The notes beneath the pieces were generated by a model, which made no database searches, was not told the origin of the DNA, and was given only the letters and a program-made list of their open reading frames with translations. The position numbers and the translations under genes are program-made. A stretch of DNA of 64,000 bases from Aurantiochytrium sp. KH105 (lineage: Eukaryota; Sar; Bigyra; Thraustochytrida; Thraustochytriidae): NCBI GenBank assembly GCA_003116975.1, contig BGKB01000060.1:281208-345207 (forward strand), written 5' to 3'. Of this stretch, positions 20,201 to 29,397 are shown in pieces. How positions within the stretch are numbered: the first letter of the stretch is position 1; each line of letters opens with the position of its first letter.

Positions 20201-20644
20201 CATGATCCAAACAAGCTGAGCAAAGTGGACGTTCTTCTCGATCGTTACCGAGGTAACGAGGAGCACTTTCTTTTGCGAACAACGCAACAATACGAGGAAA
20301 TTGCACAGCAAGCAAAGGCACGTGCGGCGCAACGCAACCGTCTTGGTGCCAGCGTCCCGATCAATACTCGAACAGGAGCAAATAGCTGGCCTGGGGCAGG
20401 TTCTGGTCCCGGTTTGGGGACTGGCACTGGCATTGGCATGGGTGCCACAATGCCGAGCGGTGACATTGATCATCGGGCCCGGGATGCGCATGGATTGACA
20501 TTGGACGATTACCGCGACAGGGTACGACAAATTTTTGCCAAGAACGATCCTTCCAAAGTGAGCGACGTCGACGCCCTGCTCCAGCATTTTGCAGGCAAGG
20601 AAATGCAGCTCGTGGAGTTTCTCATGAAAAAATACAATAGCTAA
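17231..20644 (+). CDS. Membrane-anchored TTL-like protein with RanBP2-type zinc finger, PAN/apple-like module and C-terminal repeats
   Basis: Single exon, 1137 residues from the ATG at 17231. The order is: a basic, Ala/Arg-rich N terminus; one membrane helix (~119-141, IIIFALFVLWDIQMGV); a charged coiled coil (~150-260); a tubulin-tyrosine-ligase-like domain (~300-670); a RanBP2-type zinc finger (~732-752, WKCPACGYRN...CDYCG); a PAN/apple-like Cys-rich module (~863-925); and two copies of a ~42-residue helical repeat (from ~978 and ~1092). The TTL evidence is GRRFVVRTWAF (like FDLRVYVLV) and CFDFSIDANWNVWLLDASPS (like GFDFMID...LLEVN). Classical TTLs are ATP-dependent ligases acting on tubulin tails. 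The substrate here is unknown, and the mix of luminal-type and cytosolic-type modules is odd. The Glu/Asn metal ligands of the active site look altered (DASPS for EVNASPS), so activity is uncertain. Confidence 0.75.
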   Translation: MPNRLLLQHLLHVKQGLRPRSAIGRACCSRMRATGRDEGSGLARSARAAAAGLGAALAGAAHVLRPAMERGCEGARRLTAWLAARAADRARGGAYELKKIARRKLRKHKWLRKKRTRRIIIFALFVLWDIQMGVTSMYLWWQDPETTLPPQHIEIRDKVLEYRLKAQQDAAANDLIEERVKAGIEERISREFATFEARHEETESPERKDQRERVREHKDRTASEMRGKIEKLRERNRFALFDESQALQRLQTSLRGTRSTKSSAAKRREAKTNQQQQSGPRDPQGLLRSAFQQLGYAEGTLSDSPVWLLAPGLECQGEEITSAINLYADPSSVGVFCYGDANWVAHLGRKDVLDQRLQWFDLKLHRHKDCIQYSDFVPWTLAINPGTDLTELEQKVAETASGNVLYIIKHQKPLDELTAAAAAQNLPAVSSSPVKAIKALRKRGQDKEGLIVQSFKSNALLWEGRRFVVRTWAFIVSSRPFLALYHDGVILRSIESAHARFPSKQKSLRARLANITSRQSEHPEFSQRSHEAFGCMDDLQRYLNGAFKNAEMLHYTDLVLKPYLKRLMNFVLHALRREHEHETPVWALQHLCFDFSIDANWNVWLLDASPSCDPQLAAPEVTSSCKRASLQALGTTAANIAEQVYMQRKSKHRGSWLDHVDLGTFEILFDSESSVHAHDAVQEVCKRSTYQDFRKRQTFGKRVVQELLAWDGRPPERLFASDDAAHGTHDAWKCPACGYRNSPGSTHCDYCGSAHGTHSGEGLPSDPHEGLTKQSPLPPNENPRTSDTMSRADAGSFDMHNDHLSRPDDRGFGMEEEMEAFLHRDANDGNSGSGAGGAQPSATLQGPVVTQTTATFDVKVRQMMCAGKAFDIKESVEMIGFDIEPLRTSTYHACCSSCAINPRCMGFTYVANAFQCWLKSQVGPEGYQSDRTSGILSTSAGALSGIGPVGGAAGWNSQPSVQTQRTQMQPTSQMARRAYYRQKLVDLFTEHDPNKLSKVDVLLDRYRGNEEHFLLRTTQQYEEIAQQAKARAAQRNRLGASVPINTRTGANSWPGAGSGPGLGTGTGIGMGATMPSGDIDHRARDAHGLTLDDYRDRVRQIFAKNDPSKVSDVDALLQHFAGKEMQLVEFLMKKYNS

Positions 20645-20885
20645 TAGGGCGGGAGAGAGAAAGAGAGGGGGGAAAAAAGGAGAAAACCAAAGAGGAGACA
20701 GGACTGCCCGCCCGCCTCCCTGGCCTCTTCATCAAAGGTTGGGATTCTCTTTTCGCGTTTTGGTGCGTCGATGTGCGTGCGTCACAAGTAAGCTCTAGGC
20801 TCCCCCATCCATCCAGGGGAGGAACTCGGTTCTTCATTTTCCTTTTCTCTAGACACAAAGAAAAGGATGTCAGCCAGCCATCTCT

Positions 20886-22439
20886 CTACTCGACGGTGCT
20901 CAGCACGAGATCAACGGTCCCGGAAAGCTTTTGCAAATCCTTTTGCAAACGAAGCTCAGAATGCAGCTGCGTCTGAAGTTTGACAAAAAGCTCATCGACC
21001 AGCACGCTCTGTCCGAGGTCGGCAGTACAGGAACGCAAAAGCACGTCGCTGACTTGGGCGAGAAGCGACGAGAAGCGTGGGTTTGCAATGTACTTGATGA
21101 CAAAGGACAAAATGGGCTCGAGAGATGTGTCGTCACGGGCGGCCAGAGCGGCCTCAAGACCGTTGCGGTGAATGAGCTCTTCCAAGAACGCGGCGACAAC
21201 GGCGGGTTGCCGCGTGCCCAGCACCTCGTCGAGAGCCTGTTTGTAGTTGTACTTTTGCAAATGTTTTTCGTACTTTTTCAGCCTGGTACGACGCGCCACC
21301 GAGGCCTTGAAGTCACCCGGGGCGGGCCCGACGTTGCCACCGCGCATGAAGAAGCGCCTGGTGCCGCCGCGCGGCATGTCGAGGCCAGCGCCTGCGGCAA
21401 TTTCGGCTTGCGTGCCAGTCTTTTCCTCTTTGGCAGACACGCGCTTGCGGACGACGGCTTGACCCGAAACGCAACCAACAACGAGCGTGGAGTTATCCGT
21501 CGACATGCCAGCACAAAGAATGCCCTGACCGCTGCCAATGGCAACGCTGGCCGTGCATTCGAGCGAGTCGGCGTCGTGAACTTTGATGAGGCCGTCCAGC
21601 GAGCCAGACAAGAGACGCAAGTTCGTGCCATCCTGAAAGAGACTTGTGACGGTACGCTGGTGATCGTCGAACTCGCGAAGCTTTTGGCCGCCGGCGCGTA
21701 CGTCCCACACGAACACCTTGCTGTGCACGGCTGCTGCGACGCGATAGCCGTCGCGAAAAGCAAGAACGTCCTCGACGGGTCCGCCTTGATCGAGAGAAAG
21801 CGCAGCTGTTTGAGATGGGGCGCGCACGTCCCAGAGCTTTACCGTGTGATCGTATGAGCCCGTGGCCCACACCTCGGGGCCAGCGCTTTCAACGCCTTTG
21901 ATGCCCGCGCCGGTGCCAACAAAAGCAGCGCAGCGAACCTGATCCGTATGTCCACGAAAGACGCCGACTTCTTCCTCCGTGGTGATGTCCCACTGACGCA
22001 CTGTTTTGTCGTGCGAACAGGAGAGCACAAAGCTTCCCGTGGGCGACCAATTTGTCGAGCGGACGGGTCCAGAATGGCCCTTGAGCAAGCGCATCAGGTT
22101 ACCCTTGGCAGACTCGAAAACATAGACTTGGCCATTTTCGCAGCCTGCCGCCATGAGTTTGCCATCGTACCGATAGCTCGGTCCATACGCCATGTCTTTG
22201 AAGCGCGCGAGCGTGCGTCTCAGCTTGCCTGAGCGGCCGTCATAGATGCCAACGCGGGTGCCCGACGCGAGCGCATACTCGAAGCTTGATCCCGGACTAA
22301 ATGCGAGGCCTGTAACGGGGCCACTAAAGCGCAAGGGTTCGCCGGCATTGGTACGGAACTGTTTCCAGTACCTTTCCTCGGCGGACTCGTTGACGGTCTC
22401 GCGCACGAACTGCTGCTTGTTGAGCCGCTGGAACTCCAT
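20886..22439 (-). CDS. UTP15: UTP15, U3 snoRNP / small-subunit processome WD40 protein
   Basis: Single exon, 517 residues from the ATG at 22439 (MEFQRLNKQQ); the longer frame begins at GTG. The first ~330 residues carry WD40 repeats (SGPVRSTNWSPTGSFVLSCSHDKTVRQWD; GSYDHTVKLWDVR; SGSLDGLIKVHD). The C-terminal Utp15 domain is recognisable by GGTRRFFMRGGN, YNYKQALDEVL, IHRNGLEAALAARD and FVIKYIANPRFSSLL, in the order of yeast and human UTP15. UTP15 belongs to the t-UTP/UTP-A subcomplex needed for pre-18S rRNA transcription and processing in the nucleolus. It is convergent with the TTL-like gene. Confidence 0.93.
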   Translation of the reverse strand: MEFQRLNKQQFVRETVNESAEERYWKQFRTNAGEPLRFSGPVTGLAFSPGSSFEYALASGTRVGIYDGRSGKLRRTLARFKDMAYGPSYRYDGKLMAAGCENGQVYVFESAKGNLMRLLKGHSGPVRSTNWSPTGSFVLSCSHDKTVRQWDITTEEEVGVFRGHTDQVRCAAFVGTGAGIKGVESAGPEVWATGSYDHTVKLWDVRAPSQTAALSLDQGGPVEDVLAFRDGYRVAAAVHSKVFVWDVRAGGQKLREFDDHQRTVTSLFQDGTNLRLLSGSLDGLIKVHDADSLECTASVAIGSGQGILCAGMSTDNSTLVVGCVSGQAVVRKRVSAKEEKTGTQAEIAAGAGLDMPRGGTRRFFMRGGNVGPAPGDFKASVARRTRLKKYEKHLQKYNYKQALDEVLGTRQPAVVAAFLEELIHRNGLEAALAARDDTSLEPILSFVIKYIANPRFSSLLAQVSDVLLRSCTADLGQSVLVDELFVKLQTQLHSELRLQKDLQKLSGTVDLVLSTVE

Positions 22440-22935
22440 CGTTGCCAGCAAGTCGATCAGCAAAGCCACTCACTCGCTCGCTGGCTCACTCGCTCGGTGT
22501 CAGCGTTGCTGGCCGACGCGTCGCGCGCGCGCTGGCTGTCGCCCGCTCGCTCGCCGGCTGCCTGGCTAGCTGGCAGGCCCTCCGCGCCACGACCTCGCCT
22601 GCGTCGGAGCTCTGCTCTGGTGGTCGTGGGGGATTGGCGCCCCGTCCAACCAGCCAGCCAAGGGGGGCGGGCCCCGCATGGCAGGTAGCATAGCGTCGAG
22701 TCTGTATTGTGTAGGTGGTAGACTTGTATGAGAAGTAAAATGCATCGTGGTCCCGGTCGAGGGAGCGAGGAAGTGAGTGAGCGACCAAGATGGCAAGCAA
22801 GTCCGCGATCACTTTGGGGACGAAAGGGCGGAGAACAAAAGCAAGCACGTTTCATTCCGGAGGGAGGGGGGAGGGAGGTTTATAGTGTTATATTTTTTCT
22901 CGATCGGCGGTGGTGATGTGAGCTGGTTTTAATCT
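22440..22935. other. UTP15 upstream region / lectin 3' region
   Basis: A 496-bp gap between two minus-strand genes with short CTCG/GGCT repeats close to the UTP15 start. No gene seen. Confidence 0.5.
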
Positions 22936-24544
22936 TTAAAAGAGCTTGTCGCGCTGGCTTAGCTTTTTCAGAGAACGCGCCGTGTAGGCCATGTAGGCGG
23001 CGACACAGAGAACTATCAAAACCAAAGGCAAGCGCCAGCCGCCCGAGCTACTCTTGGCCTCCTCGACCTGGATTCCGACCTTTGTCTCGAGAAGCGCGAG
23101 TCGCGCCTCGATGGTGTCGTGCATGGTGGCTTCGAGCTTGGCGAGCCGGTCGTCGATGTGCTTGGAGATCTGTTCCTTGCGGGCCTTTTCGAGGTCCCCG
23201 ATGCGATCCTGGCTGTTGTCTTCCTTTTCCTCGAGCTTTTGCATCATCTTCTCGAGGGAGAGCTTTGTGGACTCAAGATCGTGCTCGATGCGATGTTGCA
23301 ATTTGTTGAGCGCCTTGCTCAGCTCGGTGGTCTCTAACGCAAGGTCGTTCACGTGCTCAGCGACCTCGGCGCCGCTATACACAAGAAAAGTGTAAAGAGT
23401 TCGTTCGCCCGTTCATCCATTTATCCATCAGGCCAATCCCATTCATCGATTTGAATTTTCGTCCAAAGTAAGCGACGCGCGGTGTCGATTCGTGGTTTCG
23501 TTAGTAACTTGCATTTCGTTTAATTCTCTGGTCCAATTCCATCCCTTCACCATCCTGACAGACGACCCTTTGCTATTTTCTTACTCTCCCTAGAACACCT
23601 CTCCTTCCCATCCCTCTTCTCTCCGCGTCCTCCTCCATTCTTTTGAAGGAAAACCCAGCTACAGAAACTTACTCGAGATCATCGTGCACTTCAATCTGCA
23701 CGAGTGGTGCATCCTTGTCCTCCTCATCTGCTTCGATCATGTGGGCAAACTTGCGAGGCTCGGCTACCTTGAATTCAAGAATGTCGTGATTATCGGCCAG
23801 AGCACCCGTGCTGGCGGAGATGCCAAAGTGCAAGTTGTTTTGCCAATCCTTGGGCAATTGATCCGAGACCTTGGCGGAAAAGCACTCCTTGAAGTCACCC
23901 GTGCCATACTTGTCGACTTCGAGGGAGATCTCGCCGTTTTCAACCCAGATGCGGACCGCCGAGTATTTGTCAACGTCAAAGGAGTCGGCGCCCTCGTAGT
24001 AGCGGTAGTGTGCCTCGCAGCCGGGACGATCTTTATCGAGGGCGGCAGGCTCGTTTCCAGAACTAACCAGGAGGGAGATGTCTTTGTGAACATGACCATG
24101 TTCGACGTTACGAAAGGTGTCGAACATGATGCCGAGGCCCGTAAAGGTGTCCGTGTGACCCAAAAGCATGCCTTCCTGAAACGAGGGACGCTTGCCCTTT
24201 TGAGTAATCCAGAGCGCGAGGCCATCGCCGTAAAGATGGCGGCCGCTGCCACTAATGCGAAAGCGCATCTGGATGGCAAAGTTTTTCTCGCCAATGGCCT
24301 CCGTGTTAAAGAGCCACCCGCGCTTGGACTGTCTGTCGGGCGTGAGTCGCAAGAAGTTCTGCTTGGCAATGACCGACCCTCCGTACTGCCAGTGCGAAAG
24401 ATCTCTCTGACCTGAGTTTTCCTTGAACTTGTCAAATGGGGAAATAAGGCTGTGTTTTGCCAGGGGCACGTAGGCCTCGGCGCCGGCGAGCAGGCTGCAC
24501 GCCGCCGCGAGCACCAGCATCGCCGCCAGCGTGGTCGTCTTCAT
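22936..24544 (-). CDS. L-type lectin, ERGIC-53/VIP36-like cargo receptor (2 exons)
   Basis: Exons are 23673-24544 and 22936-23374, giving 436 residues; the 298-nt intron has donor CTCGA|GTAAGT and acceptor GTGTATAG|CGG. The ATG at 24544 opens a signal peptide (MKTTTLAAMLVLAAACSLLAGAEA). The legume-lectin-like domain follows (~25-255), with HWQYGGSVI, GDGLALWITQ, the GLGIMFDTFRN metal/sugar segment and GCEAHYRYYEG. Exon 2 encodes a long coiled coil (LSKALNKLQHRIEHDL...KLEEKEDN), then a membrane helix (LPLVLIVLCVAAYMAY) and a short cytosolic tail ending QRDKLF. Type I L-type lectins collect high-mannose glycoproteins for ER-Golgi transport; a C-terminal Phe is a known COPII-export feature. It thus fits functionally with SAR1 elsewhere in the window. 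Confidence 0.92.
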
Positions 24545-25239
24545 GGTGCCTTTTTCCCTCTCTTCAATCAGCAGCCACAGGCCGTTGTCACTCTCGCTCG
24601 GCCAACGAACGAGAAGGCAGGCACGCACGCACGCACGCGCACGCAAGCGTACGCAGACAGGCACGTACTCACGCACGCACGCACGCACGCACGCAGGTAG
24701 GCTGCTGAGCCCTCGGAGCCGTAGACGCCTCCGGGTCCCAATAGCCCGAGCGGCAAGCAAGCGGGGGAGCGGCAAATAGATTTGTTTGCCCCCCACCGTT
24801 GCCAGCTCAGAACAACCCATTTCCAATCAGGGTTCTCCTGCGCCCCCAATTATAGACCGTCTTCTTGTCAAGCTTAGACCGTTTTCTCCTCCTCTCCACT
24901 GCCCCTGTCCGCCACTACACCTCACTTGTGTGGAGGCTTCTCCAGTGATACATATATAGTCTACATAAGCTGCAAGCTACTCTTTTCCTCCTCTCTACAC
25001 TGCGCTAATAGCGCCACTAAGAACTAAAAATAAGTCTCAGTGGTACCAGGGGGAGCGCGGACGCGCGGCTCCTGACGCTGCTGGGTGCACCTCTGCGGCA
25101 ATGCGGCTCTGCAGTGCAGGATGCGGCGGCAAGTGCGGTATCCGGGGGGGCACAAGTGGGCCAAAGCGGGGCCGCAAGTGGGGAATGGCGTGTGCGTCCT
25201 GTTCCAATGTCCTGGCTGTCTGTGTGTCTGCCCGGCTGC

Positions 25240-25284
<45 letters not shown>

Positions 25285-26184
25285 TTTAGTCTGTCTGTGT
25301 GCGTGTGTGTTTGCGCTGTGTAGAAGTCACTATCCACGGAGTGTTTGGCAGTAGCAAGCAGCGGCGGAGGCGAGAGGCAAATCAGATCGACCAAGCAAGC
25401 ACCCGGCGATCCCGCGCGAGCACGAGCTCCACACGGCCGCAGGTACGTCGCGGCGCGGCGCGGCGCGGCGCAGCGCAGCGCAGCGCCCGCGTCTCCCGCC
25501 GCCCTCCCTCCCTCGCGCCCGCCCCGCGCCGCAGCGCGCCGCCGCCCCCCTCGCGGCGCAGGGCCCAAGCTCGCGCGTTCGCGTGCGGCGGCGATTTGNN
25601 NNNNNNNNNNNNNNNNNNNNNNNNNNNNNNNNNNNNNNNNNNNNNNNNNNNNNNNNNNNNNNNNNNNNNNNNNNNNNNNNNNNNNNNNNNNNNNNNNNNN
25701 NNNNNNNNNNNNNNNNNNNNNNNNNNNNNNNNNNNNNNNNNNNNNNNNNNNNNNNNNNNNNNNNNNNNNNNNNNNNNNNNNNNNNNNNNNNNNNNNNNNN
25801 NNNNNNNNNNNNNNNNNNNNNNNNNNNNNNNNNNNNNNNNNNNNNNNNNNNNNNNNNNNNNNCGGCCGCGCGCGCGCGCGGAGGCGCGCGGGGCCGCGGA
25901 GGCGCGCGTCTCCGCCGCCGGCGCGCGCGCGCGCGGGCGAGCGAGCGAGCGCGGCCGGCGCAGGAGGGCGGGCCTGGCGGCAGGCGGGAGATGACTAGGG
26001 AGATAGCAGGGGAGAGAGGCGGCTGCGACTGGGCGGCCACGGCGAAGAATGGAAGGGAAGGGAAGGGAATGAATGTCCCAAGTCGGGCACGGGCGGAGCG
26101 AGGACTGACGGCGCGCAGCGCAGCGCAGCACAGCACAGCACAGCAGCAGAGGCAGGCAGGCAGACAGACAAACAGGCAGACACG
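24545..26184. other. Divergent region, lectin / V-ATPase E, with microsatellites and the assembly gap
   Basis: 1.64 kb. It contains an ACGC array (24620-24695), an ACATATATAG TATA-like site near 24953-24962, a TGTC array (25241-25280), GCGGCGC runs (25445-25560), the N gap, alternating CG sequence (25863-25945), GGAAG repeats (about 26050-26070) and GCAGC/GCACA repeats (26115-26150). No coding sequence is supportable. Confidence 0.6.
25599..25862. other. Assembly gap (264 N)
   Basis: An unbroken run of N. Both flanks are almost pure G+C with CGCG/GCGG repeats, which explains a sequencing or assembly failure. Open frames crossing it are meaningless. Confidence 0.99.
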
Positions 26185-27122
26185 ATGGAGTCCTCAGGCC
26201 AGCGCGATGCGCAGATCCAGCAGATGTGCGACTTCATTATCCAGGAGGCCAAGGAGAAGGTGAACGAGATCCACCTGCAGACGGCCCATGACTCGAACCT
26301 CGAGAAACAGATGACCGTGCAGAAGGCCAAGAGCAAGATCATGAAGGAGGTCAAGGAGAAGGAGAAGCACGTACGTGAATCGACAAATCTGGGGTGACGG
26401 AGGAAGGGACTGAGTGAGAAGGTTGGCTGGGCAAGATCTTGTCTGATCTCGCCAGTAGAAGAGACGCATGGGTCGCGAGAGAAGTTATTCTCTCCAGAAA
26501 TACCTTGAAACAAACAACTTGGAATGCGTGCAGAGTGGATTGACTGACTAACCCCTATCCTCTTTCGATTTCTCGTACCTGCACCTGCTGAACCCATGCG
26601 CAGCTCAAGATCCAGCAGCGCATCAAGGTGTCCCGCGCCGAGGCGCAGTTCCGCGTCAAGAAGATGGTCGCCCGTGAGGAGCTCCTCGATCAGGTCAAGG
26701 CCTCGTGCATCAAGGCTCTTGGCAGCGTGACCAATGACAAGGCCAAGTACCAGTCCATGCTTCGCGACCTCATCGTGCAGGGTCTCATCAAGCTCAACGA
26801 GCCCAAGGTTGAGGTCATTGTGCGCGAGGCTGATGTCGATATTGCCAACAAGGCGAAGGACGAGGCCTCCAAGAAGTACTCTGAGATCATCAAGTCCGAG
26901 ACCGGCCAGACCGCCAAGGTCACCCTCGAGGTCAACCCGAACGGCAAGTGCCTTCCCCCGGCCTCGGACGGCTCGAACAAGAAGAGCTGCGCTGGTGGCG
27001 TCAAGCTCCTCGCCTCGAACGGCCGCATCATTTGCGACAACACCCTCGATAGCCGTCTCACCGTCGGTTTCGACGAGCTCATGCCCGAAATTCGCAAGAA
27101 CCTCTTCAGCACTCGCGTCTAA
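26185..27122 (+). CDS. ATP6V1E: V-type proton ATPase subunit E (2 exons)
   Basis: Exons 26185-26370 and 26604-27122 give 234 residues, the usual size of the family (~226). The 233-nt intron has donor AAGCAC|GTACGT, acceptor TGCGCAG|CTC and an internal GACTAAC branch-point candidate. Exon 1 starts MESSGQRDAQIQQMCDFI and forms the N-terminal stalk helix (KAKSKIMKEVKEKEKH). Exon 2 continues LKIQQRIKVSRAEAQFRVKKM and holds the C-terminal domain (VTLEVNPNGKCLPP, CAGGVKLLASNGRIICDNTLDSRL, LMPEIRKNLF), which are family hallmarks. Subunit E pairs with G to form the peripheral stalks linking V1 to V0 on acidic compartments. Codon use is strongly C/G-ending (GTC, AAG, CTC), consistent with high expression. 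Confidence 0.96.
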
Positions 27123-27679
27123 GTGTCTGAGCGACCGTCTTTGTGTCTTGTGCTAACTCCACTCTTCTTTCACCTACTCACTCATTGAATATCCAACCTT
27201 TTTTTTTCTTTCTTTTTCCTTGCTCGATCGTCACCCGCTTCCGATCCATGACGTTCTGGCCTTCTTTTTGCAGCTGCAGGCCTACCCTAGCCTGTTACGA
27301 GATTGACAACAGTTCGAATTTCTGTCACCCGGTCACACAAAGTTTTTTTTTTCACTCTTCTTTTCGCATCTTCTGTGCCAGTCTCGCTCGCGTTCAAGGT
27401 GAAATGACGTCATGCAGACCCGCCAAGAAAAGATCCTCTCCACGCTTCGCTTTGCAAGTGCTATATAAGAGCGAGGGACTGGGCAAACTGAACGAGCGAG
27501 CGAGCGAGCGAGCGAGAAACGCGCCGTAGCGCATTGAAGTCGCGTCCTTGACTTTGTCGTCCTCAATCGCGCTTCTATCTTGACAGCTTATCCCATCAGT
27601 CCGTCCGACGAGCGATTGAAGACCCAGAAACCAAAACCCAAACCTACTTGAAAAGTCGACAGGTCTCGAGCTTGGCAGG
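27123..27679. promoter_or_regulatory. V-ATPase E 3' region and epoxide-hydrolase-like gene promoter region
   Basis: 557 bp with pyrimidine-rich stretches (27198-27222). A TATA-box-like TATATAAG lies at 27463-27470, 210 bp before the next ATG, followed by a GAGC tetranucleotide run (about 27495-27517). The TATA call is by motif only. Confidence 0.45.
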
Positions 27680-28699
27680 ATGCGCGCCGTTCACCACATG
27701 GCACCGCTGCGCACGGGCGTGGACATGCACTACGTGGAGGCTCTGCCGCCGCAAACGCAGCGTGTCCGCGCAACCGTTCTGTGCGTGCATGGGTTTCCCG
27801 ATGCATGGTTCGGGTACCGCAAGCAGATCCCGGCGCTCGCCGAGGCGGGATACCGCGTGCTCGTCCCCGATATGCGCGGCTACGGCGCGACAAGTGTGCC
27901 GCGCGAGATCGAAGCGTACGCAATGGAAGAAATCTGCAAGGACATTGAAGCGCTCCTCGACACCCTCTTTATTGACAAAATCGTCATTGTTGGCCACGAC
28001 TGGGGCGGAACCTGCGTGTGGAACTTTGCTCTGCACTACCCGGAGCGCATCCTCGGTCTCGCAGCGTTTTGCACGCCGTTCTTTCCGTGGAAGCCCGACA
28101 ACCCTTGGCCTCGCGTCAAGGCGAACGAGAACTCCCGCTTCAATTATCAAATTTGGTTCCAGCGTGCAGAGGCCGAGCAAGAGTTTGAGAGCGACTACGG
28201 CCGGGCTGTGCGCTGCATGATTCGTGGGACCTCGCAAGCGGACATTGCTGCCACCGGCGAATTTGCGACCAAGCCTTGGCGTCCCACGCAGGATGGCGGC
28301 GCGCTGGCCAACTACCCTGCCACTGTTCCACGTAGCGAAATGCTTTCCGAGGCCGAGGAGCATGAGTACACGCAATCATTTGCTCGCTCTGGATTCTTTG
28401 GCATGCTCTCTTGGTACCGTAATGTGGAGCGTAACTGGGTCTGGAATGCATCCACCGAGGGGAAAAAGGTCAACGTGCCTTGCCTCATGGTCACGGCCGG
28501 TCGCGACGCTACACTGCCTCCCTCCATGACCAAGCACATGCCCAAGTGGATTGATGATTTGACGCAGCATAATGTTCCCGACGCCGGTCATTGGGTTCTC
28601 CAAGAGCGCCCGGAGGCTTGCAACAAGGCTTTGCTCTCATGGCTTGACGCCAAGTCGTCCGTGTTTGAGCGCTCGTCGCAAGCAAAGGCTCATCTGTGA
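27680..28699 (+). CDS. Alpha/beta-hydrolase, soluble epoxide-hydrolase-like
   Basis: Single exon, 339 residues from the ATG at 27680. The alpha/beta-hydrolase fold is complete: oxyanion segment HGFPDAWFGYR, DMRGYGAT, nucleophile motif GHDWGG (Asp107), acid Asp276 (VTAGRDATLPP) and His304 (DAGHWVLQERP). An Asp nucleophile with HGFP and a cap-domain Tyr (FNYQIWF) points to epoxide hydrolases, which open epoxides with water through an ester intermediate, rather than to Ser esterases. Haloalkane dehalogenases share the Asp nucleophile, but the HGFPDAW...YR pattern fits EH better. The N-terminal phosphatase domain of mammalian EPHX2 is absent, so it is the plant/bacterial size class. No targeting signal is seen; probably cytosolic. 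Lipid-epoxide detoxification or signalling is an inference. Confidence 0.85.
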   Translation: MRAVHHMAPLRTGVDMHYVEALPPQTQRVRATVLCVHGFPDAWFGYRKQIPALAEAGYRVLVPDMRGYGATSVPREIEAYAMEEICKDIEALLDTLFIDKIVIVGHDWGGTCVWNFALHYPERILGLAAFCTPFFPWKPDNPWPRVKANENSRFNYQIWFQRAEAEQEFESDYGRAVRCMIRGTSQADIAATGEFATKPWRPTQDGGALANYPATVPRSEMLSEAEEHEYTQSFARSGFFGMLSWYRNVERNWVWNASTEGKKVNVPCLMVTAGRDATLPPSMTKHMPKWIDDLTQHNVPDAGHWVLQERPEACNKALLSWLDAKSSVFERSSQAKAHL

Positions 28700-29350
28700 T
28701 GGGTCCCCGAACGTATAACCTCTTGTTTCGGCAAACCAAGCAGCTCCAGGGCGCAAAGTCAATAATTATTATGTCATTTTCGATCGCAAGATTCCCTTTT
28801 GGCCTATATATACCTAGAACTCCGTGCTTCCGGGTGTGAAGGCTGCAGTGCGACTCACAGAGTCCACAAGCAAGCAAGCAAGCAAGCAAGATCCTTTTGA
28901 TACCATCACCACAAGCGCCACGACGTCACTTTTCTGATTCCACGCATGCGTGCCTCGCAGTCGCTGGCGCGGTCGCTGTCGCAGTCGCAGTCGCTGTCAC
29001 GTGCGAATCTTTGGTCTGCTCGGCAGCGGCTGCGGATATGGAGTAAGTAGGTCCTGCTCTTTTCTCCTAATCTATTCGGTGCATGTTTACATGGCTCGGG
29101 AGTCGCCTGCTCCCAGCGCATCAAAGCAGCTGCAGCAGCTGCAGCAGCTGCTGCAGCAGAAGGTGGCGCGGACCTCCGCTACTCACGGCTCGCCGCCTTC
29201 ACCTCACTCACACACTTACACATCCACTCACTCTCACGCGCGTCCAGCAGCAGCAGCTGCAGCAGCAGCTGCTGCAACATCTCACGCTTACAAGCAGAGT
29301 CAGAAGAGTTGCTCAGCTCGGCATACGTTCATGGCCCGCTGCCGTCTGCA

Positions 29351-29397
<47 letters not shown>

